Shown: positions 1 to 10,290, counted from the stretch's first letter. The stretch is 64,000 nucleotides of DNA from Sciurus carolinensis (GCF_902686445.1 NC_062232.1:93916932-93980931); one strand, 5' to 3'. Numbers and translations are program-made. Notes: a model not told the origin generated them from the sequence alone.

Positions 1-449
1 TAGATATATTACAAAGGAGAAGAAAATGTTGATGAGATAACCTGCATCATGGTGATAAATTTCTGTTTCTCTCTCTCTCTCTCTGTACTACTTTGTGACA
101 AGATTGGGTTCCAGTCACATGAGAGTATCATGGTTAAAACCCTAGTAGAAATTTCATCAACTTTTTGGCCAAAGGAATAAGGACCTCAACAAGACAAAAA
201 AGTGTGGGAGGAATAACAGAGGGGAGAAAGGTAAGGAATCCTCTAATTCTGCACAAGCCATTACTGAGCCCCTGAGCTATGCATTCATATGACAGGCTCT
301 AATAAGCAGAGTAAATTTTTTGAGAATTAAAGTGAGATCACAGCTACCCATACAAGTCTCAGATTAATCTTGAATAAAGCCAGCATGGGGCAGATGCAAA
401 TAAGCAGAGTAAATTCTTAGAGGAATAAAATTAGAGTTAATATTTTAAC
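1..449. other. Unrecognised AT-rich non-coding sequence
   Basis: No repeat family or credible reading frame recognised. It contains a short (CT)8 run at 69-84. The 16-nt string AATAAGCAGAGTAAAT occurs at about 301 and again at about 401, a small local duplication. Confidence 0.5.
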
Positions 450-800
450 TTTATGAGCTATAATTTACATGCTATAAAATTTACTTGTTTTAAATGTATA
501 GTTACATGATTTTTAGGACATTTATTGAGTTGTACAAGCACCATTACAGTTTAGTTTTAAACATTTCCATCACCCCAATAAGATTTCTTTTTCTATTTAT
601 AGTTGATCTCTATTCTTGCCCCTGTCACTAAAAATCCACTACTCTACTTTTTGTTTACATAGATTTGTCTTTTCTGGATCTTTGTACAAATGGACTCAGC
701 TAACTTCTATCATTTAGCATAATGGTTTTTGGGTCCATTCATATTGTAGCATATGTGAATATTTTGTCCTTTTTAGGGCTGAAAGGTATTCCACTGTATA
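450..800 (-). mobile_element. Old L1M LINE, 3' UTR fragment
   Basis: The text follows the reverse complement of mammalian L1M 3' ends: a CATGCTATAAAATTTAC start, a stretch about cytosolic-looking CATCACCCCAATAAGA, then TTTAGCATAATGGTTTTTGGG and a GCTGAAAGGTATTCCACTGTA end. Heavily decayed and non-coding. The exact subfamily cannot be fixed by eye. Confidence 0.65.
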
Positions 801-879
801 ACTACTCACTCCACCCATATAAAATTCAAACTGCCAGTCACAGAATATAAGATAAAATTTATAATCTGAAACTAAAAGG

Positions 880-2140
880 ATAATTACCTGATATGACAAA
901 AAAAATCAGCATTCTCCAGAGGAATATAACAGGATCTAGAGTCTGAAGCAACGTAATAGCAAAAACTGTCTGGGAGAAGGACTAAACTATATATACTGAA
1001 CACCAGGAAAATGTGACCAGTTCTCAAGGGAGAAAATAATCAGCAGATGTGAATATTGAGAAAACCCAGATGTTAGAATGAGCAGACAAAGACTAAAGGG
1101 AAGCACACTTGAAGTGAATGGATAGACAGATGTTCTCAGCAGAGAAATAGAAAGTATAAAAGAGAACCAAATGGTAAATTTTGAGCTGAAAAACACATTT
1201 GAAATGAGAAACTTACCAGATGGACTCAATGGTACACTGGAGATGATAGAGGAAAGAACCAGTGAACTAGAAAATAGGTCAATAAGTATTATCTAATCTG
1301 AGGAACACTGAAGCAAAAAGGTTAGGACATTGAATTAATGAACAGAGCTTCAGGAACCTGTGAGACAATATCCAAAAGTATAATATTCATGTTGTTAGAG
1401 TTGCAAAAGGAAATAAAAGATTAGTTCGGTAAAAATATTTTAAGGAATGATAGCTGTAAACCTTCCACATTTAGTAAAACATAAATTAACAGATTTCAAG
1501 AAGCTCAATGAACCTGAAAGAGAATAACTCAGAGAAAATGATGCCCAGATTAATAATAAACAAACAAAAGATAAATTTAAAAGCCTTGAACACAGTCAAG
1601 GAAAAATTATTCATCATATATGGAACAATGATTTGAGCATCTGTGAATTTCTCATCAGAACCCATGACGACGAACAGGTAGAAATCAAAGTTTTAAAAAA
1701 CAATGCTGTTTACAGTAGTATACATAACATGAACAACATGAACTTCTTAGTTATAAATTCAACTAAATATACAGGCTAAAAATTACTAAATGCTGATGAA
1801 CAAAAATCAAGGAATACTTAAATGGAACTGTTCATGGATCAGAAGACTCGATATTGTTAAATGTCAGTCTTGTCCAACTTGATCTCCAGATGCAACTAAA
1901 CCACACTCAAAATCACAAGATATATATAGATATAGAAAAGCTGTTCAAAAATATATGTAGAAATGCAAAGGAACTAGAATAGCCAAAACAATTTTGAAAA
2001 TGAAGAAGTTGGAATTACACAAGTTGATTTCAAGATTTACTATACAACTACATTTATAAAGACCTGATAGTATTAACGAAAGGATAAATACAAAGATCAA
2101 TGGTACAGAATCTATGGTACTAAAAATACACCCACAGAAA
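880..2140 (+). mobile_element. Old L1M LINE, ORF1 region joined to ORF2 3' part
   Basis: Positions 960-1680 match the L1M 5'UTR/ORF1 region (GAGAAGGACTAAACTA, CTCAGCAGAGAAATAGAAA, ATGAACAGAGCTTCAGGAAC, AGAAGCTCAATGAACC). From about 1800 to 2140 it matches the late ORF2 region (AAATGCAAAGGAACTAGAATAGCC, here at 1962-1985). The reverse-transcriptase core is missing, so the copy carries an internal deletion or two fragments lie side by side. Stops in every frame; no coding capacity. Confidence 0.65.
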
Positions 2141-2277
2141 TGAAGCTTTTAAGTAGTTGTATACACTTTATGCCTTTGTCATTTCATGCCTTTTTAAAAA
2201 TTGTTATTAGGGTGAATATATAATAGTTTACATAGTTCAATAGTGTCACCTATATTCAGATAATCGTGCAATTAATA
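2141..2277. other. Short unrecognised spacer
   Basis: AT-rich sequence between the L1M fragment and the homopyrimidine tract; nothing recognised. Confidence 0.4.
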
Positions 2278-2525
2278 TCTTTCTTTCTTTCCTTTTTTCT
2301 TTTCTTCTTTCTTTTTCTTCTTTCTTCCTTCCTTCCCTCACTCCTTCCTTCATTTCCTTTTCTTTTCTTCTTTTTCTCCTTCCTTCCTCCCTTCCTTCTC
2401 TTCCTTCCCTTCCCTCCCTCCCTCCTCCCACCCTTCCTCTCTCTCCCTTTCTTTCTGTTTTTCTTTTCCCTTCCTTCCTTCCTTCCTTCCTTCCTTCCTT
2501 CCTTCCTTCCTTCCTTCCTTTTTCT
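2278..2525 (+). repeat. 250-bp homopyrimidine tract, (TTTC)n/(TTCC)n
   Basis: An almost pure C/T strand made of mixed CTTT, CTTC and TTCC units. It ends in about 12 uninterrupted TTCC units (2471-2520), which read as GGAA on the other strand. It abuts the tail side of the minus-strand SINE that follows, so it probably grew from that SINE's A-rich tail. The long open frames through it are simple-sequence artefacts. Confidence 0.9.
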
Positions 2526-2529
2526 ATTT

Positions 2530-2694
2530 GGGTTAAACACAGGGGTGCTCTACCATTGAGCTACATCTACAGCCTTTTTGTTTTGTTTTGTTTTTGGAGA
2601 CAGGGTCTCACTAAGTTGTTAAGGCTGGCCTCGAAATTGTGATCTTCCTTTCCCAGCATCTGAAGTTGCTGGGGTGTGCCACTAAGCTCAGCTG
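2530..2694 (-). mobile_element. B1-dID SINE, degenerate
   Basis: Reads as the reverse complement of the dimeric squirrel SINE. The ID half is at 2537-2572 (GGGGTGCTCTACCATTGAGC), followed by an A/T linker and the B1 half (GACAGGGTCTCACTAAGTTG to GGGGTGTGCCACTAAGCTCAGC). Confidence 0.8.
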
Positions 2695-2721
2695 TAACTT
2701 TTCATCTTATAAAATAAACTC

Positions 2722-2928
2722 TAGTTGGGCGTGGTGGTACATACCTATAATCCCAGAGGCCTGGGAAGCTGAGACAGGAAGATTGCAAATTCAAAGCCAG
2801 CCTCAGCAACTGAGCAAGGCCCTAAGCCACTTAGTGAGATCCTGTCTCAAAATAAAAAATAAAAAGGGCTGGGGAGGTGGCTCAGTAGTAAAGTGCCTCT
2901 GGGTTCAGTCCTTGGTACCAAAAAAAAA
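2722..2928 (+). mobile_element. B1-dID SINE, full length
   Basis: The B1 half starts at GTTGGGCGTGGTGGTACATA and contains the AATCCCAG motif. An A-rich linker at about 2850-2868 is followed by the ID half GGGCTGGGGAGGTGGCTCAG and an A tail. Confidence 0.9.
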
Positions 2929-2940
2929 GTATACCCATTT

Positions 2941-3165
2941 TCTTTAGTCTTTTTCTGATGCTATAACAAAACATCTTAATTATTACAGTCCTTTTATAAG
3001 TAATTACTTATCCCATTCATGAGGGCAAATCCCTTATGGCCTAATCACCTTATAAAGGCCCCATTTCTTTAAAAATAAATAAATAAATAAATAAATAAAG
3101 GCCCCATTTGTTAATATTGTTGGATTATAGGAATTTTTGAGGGAACATGCACCTAAACCATAGCA
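2941..3165 (-). mobile_element. MaLR (MLT1-like) LTR, probable 3' LTR of a provirus
   Basis: The sequence reads as a reversed MLT1-like LTR: the TAGTC...GATGCTATAACAAAACATC end at left and GGGAACATGCACCTAAACCATAGCA at right. The same kind of LTR recurs at 5234-5527 in the same orientation, with MaLR internal sequence between them, so this is the 3' LTR of a minus-strand provirus. Much of its middle is lost. Confidence 0.65.
3052..3109. repeat. (AAAT)n flanked by a perfect 15-bp direct repeat
   Basis: ATAAAGGCCCCATTT occurs at 3052-3066 and at 3095-3109. Between them lies only CTTTAAAAATAAATAAAT-type A-rich DNA. It interrupts the MLT1-like LTR. This has the form of a target-primed insertion that copied little more than a tail, or of a slippage duplication. 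Confidence 0.75.
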
Positions 3166-5233
3166 TTCTACCCTGCTCCCTTCCAAATTCATGTCCTCAC
3201 ATTCAAAAAAAATCCAGTCCCAATAGCCTTAAATTACTCCAGCATCAACTCAAAAGTCTAAATCCCAGAGGTTCATATAAAGATCATCCAAACCAGGTTT
3301 GGTTGAGACTCAAGGTATGATTCATCCCGAGGTAAATACTCTATAGTTGTGAACCTGTGAAACCTAACAAGTTCTGTGCCTCCAAAATACAGTGGTCAGG
3401 AAAAGAATAGACATTCCCATTACCAAAAGGACAAATAGGCAAGAAGAAAAGGGTAACAGGTCTCAATTCAGTTAACTATACAACAAGGTAAATGACATTA
3501 CATAATGAGACTTGAGAATAATCTTCTTCAATTCCATGCTCTGCTTTTCTGTATAAGAACCTCAGGGCTTGAGGCCGTCCCTCACAGTTTTGCTGGAAAG
3601 AGTCCATGCAACAACTCTCATGTAATGGAGTCCAGTGCTTGTGACTTTCCCAGGCTGGCAATGCATATAGGTGGCCCTACAGTTTTGGGGTATGAAGGAG
3701 AGTCCTACTCCCATGGCTCTGCAAGATACTGCTCTTAGTGGAGACTGTAGTATTCCAGTCCTATGGTGTTCTCTTCCTGGGTCACAAGGCTATCTGAGGC
3801 CTCCTTGAAATCTAAGTAGAAGGAGCTCTTCTATTCACCTGCAGAATTAGTACCACTTTGACACTGCTAAAGTTTATGGTTTGTGCCTAATAGAGGGGTG
3901 CCTTGAGCCCAACTGGGTTAGCATGAGTTATAGCAGGTGTGGCTGAGGGGCACTGCACCCAAATGTGGGAAGAAGAGTCTTGAGGTGGTGCTAGGCAGTG
4001 AGCCCTAAAGTCCCTCAACCAACCTAAGTTCCTTCTTTGAACCATTCTTTCCTCAAGTTCCTGGTATTCTGGGCCTATATTGAAAATGATCTCTGAAGTA
4101 CCTTGAGGTTACTTTTCCATTGTTTTGATGAATAGCACCCAACTTCCCTCTATCTGCTAATTTCTTTATGAAATGGTAACTTGAATATACCCTCAATATT
4201 CTCCATAAAACACATCTTTTCATTCTTTACATGGCCAGGCTAAGATTTTTTCCAAATCTTATTCTGTTTCTCTTTTGATTATAAACTTAATCTTTAGTTC
4301 ATTTCTCTTTTCCTACATCTTACTATGAACAGTTAAGAAAAGTCATGCAGCACCCTCAACACTTTCCTTAAAGATTTCTTGAATTAAATATCCAAGTTCG
4401 TTGGTCTTAGATTCTGCCTTCCTTCCATGAAGCTCTCAGGCATGGACACAATTCAGTCAAATTCTTCACCACTTTGTAACATGGATGTCATTTTCTTTCT
4501 GTTTCTCATATCATGTTCCTCATTTCCACCTGAGACTTCATCAGAAGAGCCTTTACTGTTCATATTTCTACCAATATTCTGATCATGACTACTTGAATAA
4601 TCTTCAAAAGGATTGAGGCTTTTTCTGCAACTCTCTTCTGAGTGCTCACCAGAATCACCCTTAACACTCTACTCACAGCAATCTAGCGTGTGTCTCCATA
4701 TTTGTTTTGGTTTCTATATGAGGTGTCCCCTTAAAGGAATGTTCAGAACTGGAATGATTAGATTATAAGAGATATAACCTAAGCAGTGTATTGCTCCATT
4801 TGATGGATTAATAATTTGAATGAAATAACCAGGTGATAATTGTAGGCAGGTAGGGTGTTGCTGGAGGAAGTAAGTCAGTGGAAGCATTCCTCTGGGGTTT
4901 ATATCTTACCCCAGTGCCTTTCTTGCTCTCTCTGTTTTTCCTCCGCTGCCATGAGCTGAGCAGCTTTCCTCTACCATGTCCTTCCACCATGATGTTCTGC
5001 CTTACTTCAGGTCCAGAATGATGATGTCAGTTGAACAAGGACTGAACCTCTGAAACTATGAGCCAAAAAAGAAAATTTGTTCCTCTAAGTTGCTCTTGTA
5101 AGATATTTTGGCTACACTGATGAAAATCTGATGAACACAAAACTCTTCCATCCTGTACCCATTACCCAGTTCCATAACCCTTTCTACATTTTTAGGTATT
5201 TGCTCTAGCTGTATGCCACTCTTGGTACCAATT
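3166..5233 (-). mobile_element. MaLR provirus internal region, decayed
   Basis: The text parallels the reversed internal region of THE1/MST/MLT1 MaLR elements: CCAAATTCATGTCCTCACATT, CCAGCATCAACTCAAAAGTC, TTTCCCAGGCTGGCAATGC, GAGACTTCATCAGAAGAGCC. Next to the right-hand LTR comes CATTACCCAGTTCCATAACC and then CTTGGTACCAATTT, which sits where the primer-binding site lies. MaLR internal regions carry only weak gag-like sequence in general, and no intact frame is present here. It is split by an LTR at 4703-5139. Confidence 0.65.
4703..5139 (+). mobile_element. Squirrel/rodent MaLR-type solo LTR
   Basis: A 437-bp LTR begins TGTTTTGGTTTC and ends GATGAACACA. It shares its whole layout with copies at 7572-8018 and 51732-52180: ATGAGGTGTCCCC, a GATTAGATTATAAGAG block, GTAGGCAGGTAGGGTG, GAGCTGAGCAGCTTTCCTCT and a GTGAGCC-AAATAAAC-like polyA region. 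It is nested inside the minus-strand MaLR internal region. Target duplication is no longer visible. Confidence 0.75.
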
Positions 5234-5527
5234 TCTGGGCCAATCTACTTCTATTAAAAATTAACTGGATAATTTCTGGAGATTGGGGAGTCTGAAGTTA
5301 TGAGATCAGCATTCAGTAGCTGGTGAGGGCCCTCCTGTTGCATCCTTTGGTGAAAGAAGTGAAGGGCAAAAGAGTCCTATATTTTCTTACAGACCTTTTA
5401 TTATGTACTAATCCCATTCGTAAAGACACTACCTAATCACCTATTAAAAGCCCCACCTCCTAATATTGTTGTATTGGGAATTAAATATCAACATTAATTT
5501 TGAAGGGGACACAAATAGACCAATCAC
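5234..5527 (-). mobile_element. MaLR (MLT1-like) LTR, probable 5' LTR of the provirus
   Basis: It reads as a reversed LTR containing GGTGAGGGCCCTCCTG, CCTAATCACCTATTAAAAGC and CCCCACCTCCTAATATTGTTG, ending GGGGACACAAATAGACC. It directly follows the primer-binding-site-like GGTACCAATTT, which fits the 5' LTR of the element spanning 2941-5527. Confidence 0.65.
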
Positions 5528-5539
5528 AATGGCTATTAA

Positions 5540-5735
5540 ACATCAACATCTCATTTCCAGGGACACTGCTGCTCTACTATTTCTATGAATCTGACTGCTC
5601 CAGGCACCTTATATAAGTAGAATCATACAGTATTTGTCTTTTTGTGACTGATTTGTTTTTATTTAGCATGATATACTCAAGATTCATCTATATTATACCA
5701 GAATTCATCTATATTGTATCATAATTTCCTTCCTC
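5540..5735 (-). mobile_element. L1M 3' UTR fragment
   Basis: It resembles the reversed L1M 3' end: TATAAGTAGAATCATACAGTATTTGTCTTTTTGTGACTG, then TTTAGCATGATA. The phrase ATTCATCTATATT is duplicated in tandem at 5682-5720. Confidence 0.55.
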
Positions 5736-6109
5736 TCGAACCATTGACTTCTGGCACAGTTCCAAAGGCAATTCAATAGAGAAAAAAGTCTTTAAATTAA
5801 AGCCCCAAATTAAACATTTATATAACAAAAAAAATGCATCTGCCCAGTGCTCATACCATGGTTTCTAATACCTTTCTTCAATGGGAAGAATCAAGGCTCT
5901 GTGGATAAATGACTAATTTTAAGCCTGGAGAAAGAAATATACAAGATGAACATGGAGCATTTTATAGTGCCAGAAAGAAAGAGCTTTCAAACAAGCAAGC
6001 AGACAAGAGCGGTCTCAGTGGCCAAAGTTGGAACTATTTAAGAAACAAAATAAATAGTGTCAGATAATAATCCAAAGTATAGAATAAGTACTCATGAATT
6101 CATACTGAT
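5736..6109. other. Unrecognised stretch, possibly decayed LINE
   Basis: A-rich on the plus strand, with no clear family. It leads directly into an L1M 3' end, so it may be the same element's highly decayed upstream part. Confidence 0.35.
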
Positions 6110-6478
6110 ATAAATAATCAATAAAAAAGGAATGAACTAAAGGTACTGAAAACAACATGGATGGATTCAAAACAAGCGTGGTAAGTGAAAGAAGTCATAC
6201 ATCAAAGAATATATACTATAGGATTCCATTTATATAAAATTCTGAAAAAGGCAACCCAAACTGTAGTGACAGAAGTTGTCTAGGATTGGAGGTTGAAGGA
6301 AGGATGGATTATAAAGGTGCATGAGGAATCTCTTTGGAATGATTGAAATGTTTGCTATCTTAATTGTGGTGTGTTTTCATGGTTATATACATATGTCAAA
6401 ACCAATCAAATTTTATGCTTTAAATATGTGCAGTTTGTTTTAATTCAAATAGAACTCAATAAAGTTTCAAGAAACAAT
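6110..6478 (+). mobile_element. L1M LINE 3' end
   Basis: Close to L1M 3' ends: GTAAGTGAAAGAAGTCATAC, ATAGGATTCCATTTATATAAA, GTGACAGAAGTTGTC, TGAAATGTTTGCTATCTTAATTGTGG, and a terminal CTCAATAAAGTT holding the polyA signal. Confidence 0.8.
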
Positions 6479-6892
6479 CTGTCTGACTGCCGGGAGTTCT
6501 TTTCAATTGCCTCTCTGACATAGGGATGGAGCCTCTAAGAACAGTGAGCAGAGAGAAACTAAATTTATGAAGTGACCTATTGGGAGTTAGGGTCTTCCAG
6601 ACCTTGAATCACAGTATTAGATCAGACTCCAAATACTAGCTGAAACATATAAATTTTCCCTTTTTGTAGGACCCAACTGGTTGAATATTGGAAATTTATA
6701 GATTTCAATCTGTAGTAATTTGGATTTTTCCACTTGGGGGTGTGACCAGGGAGAGAGTATGTAATATATGCATTGCATTTAGACTTAGATGCAAATCCTC
6801 AGAGTGGTGAAAAATGACATCTGTGTTCTGATGGAAGAAGGATGCTGGCTTCTCATGTTTAGTGCAATTCATGAAGGCTCAAGAGAGCATGT
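6479..6892. other. No feature recognised
   Basis: Unique-looking sequence with no convincing repeat family, splice-bounded exon or reading frame. Confidence 0.5.
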
Positions 6893-7571
6893 GAATTTTT
6901 TTTCTTAAAATGGAAATAAGTTCACACTATAGAAAATTCAGAGAAGTAAAAGTCACCCAAAGAAAAGCACCCTTAATTTGGTGCAAATTCTTTAAGGGTG
7001 TTTTCTATGTATGTGTAACTCCGCAAAAATCATAGCTTTTTCTTAAAAACGTAAGATTGCACTATAGATATTGATTCAAAATGCACACACCTGTATTATT
7101 ATGTCATTTCCCCTGTGGGCATCATTTCAAAGCAAGACATAAAAAATCATTCTTTTTATTTTTAGATCTTATGCTGTTTTGTCATGCATAGTATGAAGGA
7201 ATCCTGAATATTACTGATTTTTATTTTATTGTAGTGAGAACACTTGAAATGAGTTCATTCCTCTTAACAGATTTTTAAATGTACATACAATACATTATTG
7301 TTACCTAAGGGGCAGTGTTGCACAGCAGATCTCTAGAACTTACTCACCTTGACATTTTATACCCACTGATTATCAGCTCTGTCTTCCTACCCCACAGTCC
7401 CTGACAGCCATCACTTTTTTTGCTTCTATGAGTTTAGCTATTTTAGTTAATTCATATAAGTGGAAACATGCATTATTTGTCTTTTTGTGACTGACTTACT
7501 TCAAGGTTCATTCATGTTTTTGCATACTGCAGTATTTTCTTCCTTTTTAAAGATTGAATAATATTCTGTAT
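6893..7571 (-). mobile_element. L1M LINE 3' UTR, left of an LTR insertion
   Basis: Positions 7240-7571 parallel the reversed L1M 3' UTR: AGTGTTGCACAGCAGATCTC, TTGCTTCTATGAGTTTAGC, CATATAAGTGGAAACATGC, TTTAAAGATTGAATAATATTCTGTA. Positions 6893-7239 are less certain L1M-like sequence. The element resumes at 8019 after the LTR. Confidence 0.6.
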
Positions 7572-8018
7572 TGTTATGGTCTGGTTATGAGATGTCCTCC
7601 AAAGGCTCCTGTTAGGGCAGGAATATTCAAAAGTGAAATAATTAGATTGTGAGAGCTGTAACCTAATCTGTCCATCCTGGTTTGAATGGGTGGTAACCAT
7701 AGGCAAGGGGGAGCTGTGGTTGGGGAAGGTGGGTCACTGGGAACGCATCCTAGAAGAGTTGGAGTTGTTCTTCCTGTGACCCTTTCCCCCCACCTCTCTC
7801 TCTTTCTGCTTCATGACTGGGTCATGAGCTGAGCAGTTTTCCTCTACTGGACCCTTCTGCCATGATGTGCTGCCTCAGTTTGGGCCCAGAGCAATGGAGT
7901 TGGCCATCTATGGAATGAGACCTCTGAAACCGTAAGCCCCACATAAACTTTTCCTTTTTAAAGTTGTTCTTGTCAGGTATTTTGATCACAGTGATGAAAA
8001 AGCTGACTGACACACACA
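7572..8018 (+). mobile_element. Squirrel/rodent MaLR-type solo LTR
   Basis: A 447-bp LTR runs from TGTTATGGTCTGG to a CACACA end, with the same block order as 4703-5139 and 51732-52180. It contains CATAAACTTTTCC near the 3' end as the polyadenylation region. It is inserted in an L1M copy; CTGTAT at 7566-7571 and CTGTTA at 8019-8024 may be the worn target duplication. Confidence 0.8.
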
Positions 8019-8497
8019 CTGTTATCCATTCATTTGTCAACGGACATTTAAGTTGTTTCTACATCTTAGCTATACTGAATAGTGCTGCAATTAATATTTG
8101 ATTGCTAGTATTTCTTCAAGATCCTGATTTCAATTTTTTGGGATAAATGCCTAGAAGTGGGATTGCTGGATTGGTAGTTCTATATTTTAATTTTTCCAGG
8201 AATCTCTATACTGTTTTCCATAGCATCTTTACCATTTACATTCCTATAAATAGAATACAGGAGTTCCATTTTCTCTATAACACTTGTCTCTGTTTCCTTT
8301 GTTTTTATAATAGCCATTCCAATAGGTTTGAGATATTACTTTAATTGTCATTTTAATTGCATTTACACAATGATTAATGATGTTAAACATCTTTTCAAAT
8401 GTATGCAGGCTGGCTGGTTGTGATCTTCTTTGTAGAGATGGGTATTCAAGTCCTTAGCCAATTGTTATTTATGTTACTCACTTTTTGCTCTTTTTAT
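8019..8497 (-). mobile_element. L1M LINE, ORF2 3' end, right of the LTR
   Basis: Reversed L1 ORF2 C-terminal region: TTATCCATTCATTTGTCAAC, TGCCTAGAAGTGGGATTGCTGG, CTGTTTTCCATAGCATC, ATGATTAATGATGTTAAAC. Stops in all frames; a pseudogenised remnant. Confidence 0.8.
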
Positions 8498-8517
8498 TAC
8501 TTATTTATTTATGGTGT

Positions 8518-8567
8518 GTGGTACTGGGGATTAAACCCAGGACCACAGGAAATGCTCTACCTGAAAA
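8518..8567 (-). mobile_element. B1-dID/ID SINE fragment
   Basis: Only the reversed ID end remains: TGGTACTGGGGATTAAACCC to AATGCTCTACCTGA. It abuts the MLT1 LTR that follows. Confidence 0.7.
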
Positions 8568-8570
8568 TGC

Positions 8571-8772
8571 CTGGTGTCTTCGTCTGTTTGGGCCACTACA
8601 ATAAAATACCATAAACTGGGTATTTTATAAACAAAAGAAATGTATTTCTCATAGTTGTGGAGACCGGAAGTCCAAGATAAAGGTATCAGCAGATTTGGTG
8701 TCTGGTGAGGGCCCATTCCCCATAAATAGCACCTTCTCACTGCATCCTCAAATGGTGGAAGGGATGAATGCG
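8571..8772 (-). mobile_element. MLT1 LTR fragment
   Basis: Reads as reversed MLT1: GTCTGTTTGGGCCACTACAA, AAACTGGGTATTTTATAAAC, AAGTCCAAGATAAAGG, GTGTCTGGTGAGGGCCC, CAAATGGTGGAAGGG. Confidence 0.8.
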
Positions 8773-8789
8773 CTCCCTCGGGCATTTTT

Positions 8790-9002
8790 GTGTTTGTGTG
8801 TGTGTGTGGTGGTGGGGATTGAACCCAGCAAACACATGCTAGGCAAGTGCTCTACTACTGGGCTACATCCTCAGTTCATTTTTAAGATTTTATTTTGAGA
8901 TGGACTCACTACATTCCCCAGGCTGACCTAGAACTTATGTTCCTCCTGCCTGAGTCTCCTGAGTAGCTGCAATTACAGGTATGGGTCACTGTGTCCAGCT
9001 TG
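8790..9002 (-). mobile_element. B1-dID SINE with ID-type half
   Basis: A TG-rich run leads into GGGGATTGAACCCAGCAAAC and TAGGCAAGTGCTCTACTAC (ID half). The reversed B1 half follows, from GATGGACTCACTACATTCCC to GTCACTGTGTCCAGC. Confidence 0.85.
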
Positions 9003-9038
9003 AGTTTATTTTGTGAAAACAAAAAAAAATTCTGTCTT

Positions 9039-9134
9039 GGGGTTGGGGATGAGTGCAATGGTGGAGTGCTTGCCTAGCACATATGAAGTCATGGGTTTAA
9101 CCCCCATTAAAACAATAGCAACAACAACAAAAAC
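9039..9134 (+). mobile_element. ID SINE
   Basis: The tRNA-derived body reads TTGGGGATGAGTGCAATGG, GAGTGCTTGCCTAGCAC and GGGTTTAACCCCCATT, followed by an (AAC)n-type tail. The A and B box order is that of a tRNA-derived SINE, not a functional tRNA. Confidence 0.85.
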
Positions 9135-9139
9135 CTGTG

Positions 9140-9315
9140 CTGTTGACATTTTGGTATTTTACAATTGCACTACTCTAAATATCAGTCTAATGACTGTTCC
9201 TGTAGCTATATTTTTGTACCCACATGTGAGTATTTCTGCAGCATAAATTGCTAGGGGAGAGTTAATTTGAGGGTTTTGGATAAAAAATTGGCAATTTAGT
9301 AAATCCTTCTTGCAA
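9140..9315 (-). mobile_element. Old L1M fragment
   Basis: The GTGAGTATTTCTGCAGCATAAATTGCTAG segment resembles reversed L1M 3' sequence of the GGATAAATTCCTAGAAG type. Low identity. Confidence 0.4.
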
Positions 9316-9330
9316 ATTTTGTTTCCTTGG

Positions 9331-9331
9331 A

Positions 9332-9374
<43 letters not shown>
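9331..9374 (+). repeat. (ATT)14 trinucleotide microsatellite
   Basis: Uninterrupted ATT repeat of about 44 bp. It generates the poly-leucine and poly-asparagine open frames seen on the two strands. Confidence 0.95.
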
Positions 9375-9375
9375 T

Positions 9376-9639
9376 TGGTTTTCCATTGACCTCATTGACT
9401 ATTCTTATCTTCTTTGCTGGATCCTCTTCCTCTTCCCAATCTCCAAATGCTGGAGAATGTCCCAAAGCTCAGTCCTTGGGCCTCTTCTTTATCTTCCTAT
9501 ATAATTTCAGTGGATATCATGACTTCCAAATTTGTGTCTCTAGTCTGGGTCTTTCCTTATATTCCTTTCCCAGCAATTCACCTTTCCCTGAATTTCCACT
9601 TCCATTTGAACTTTGAATAGCTGTGAATTTATTTTTTAT
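9376..9639 (+). mobile_element. L2 LINE fragment, left part
   Basis: Matches L2 sense sequence: AAAGCTCAGTCCTTGGGCCTC and CATGACTTCCAAATTTGTGTCTCTAG. It continues beyond the SINE at 9640-9850. Confidence 0.75.
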
Positions 9640-9850
9640 TTTTATGTTTTTGGTACTGGTGATTGAATCTAGGGACATGTTACCACTGAGCCATATCCAC
9701 AGCCCTTTTAAATTTTTGTTTTGAGGCAAGGTCTCTTTTAGTCTCTGAGGGTCTCACTAAGTTGCTGAGGCAGGCCTTGAACTTGAGATCCTCCTGCCTC
9801 AGCCTCCAGAGTCATTGGGTTTACAGGCATGTGCCACCCCTCCTGACTTG
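9640..9850 (-). mobile_element. B1-dID SINE
   Basis: Reversed dimeric SINE: TTTTTGGTACTGGTGATTG (ID end), CCACTGAGCCATATCC, then the B1 half GTCTCACTAAGTTGCTGAGG to GGCATGTGCCACCCCTCCTG. It splits an L2 copy. Confidence 0.9.
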
Positions 9851-10058
9851 AACAGGTATTTAATCTTATCATCTCAAATCAATCTATTTTTCCTACTCTG
9901 CCCCAGTCTGCTCTTCCCTTATTTGCCCCTTAGTTGATAAAGCCAAAAACTGAGAAATATCTTTGATTATTCTTGTTTTCCACAACCCATATCAAATTCC
10001 TCAGCAAATTCATTTGAACTTACCTTCAAAATATATTCCAAACCTGACAATACTCCTT
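9851..10058 (+). mobile_element. L2 LINE fragment, right part
   Basis: Continues the L2 interrupted by the SINE: CCAGTCTGCTCTTCCC, TCCTCAGCAAATTC, TACCTTCAAAATATATTCC. Confidence 0.7.
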
Positions 10059-10059
10059 T

Positions 10060-10290
10060 GTATTTACATGGTATTTTACACTCTTCCAAATGCATTCCCA
10101 TATATCATCTCACTTAAAATTTATCACATTCCCATGAGTTAGGCAAGTCATCTTGTACTACCCTCATTTTACTAGTGGGAGATATGTGTCTGAGTTATGA
10201 GAGACAGATGATTAGTTAAAATATAATCTATGGCAAAGCCAGAATTCACAAAAGAAAAATCAAGGTTAGTATTCTGATTCCAGTAGAACA
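10060..10290 (+). mobile_element. MIR SINE
   Basis: Decayed MIR: TATATCATCTCACTTAAAATT, CCCATGAGTTAGGCAAG, CTCATTTTACTAGTGGG, then GCAAAGCCAGAATTCA. Confidence 0.6.

Noticed and set aside
2246..2559. Lys/Arg/Glu/Gly-rich and Leu/Phe/Ser/Pro-rich frames on both strands
   Set aside because: Translation of a simple CTTT/TTCC tract.
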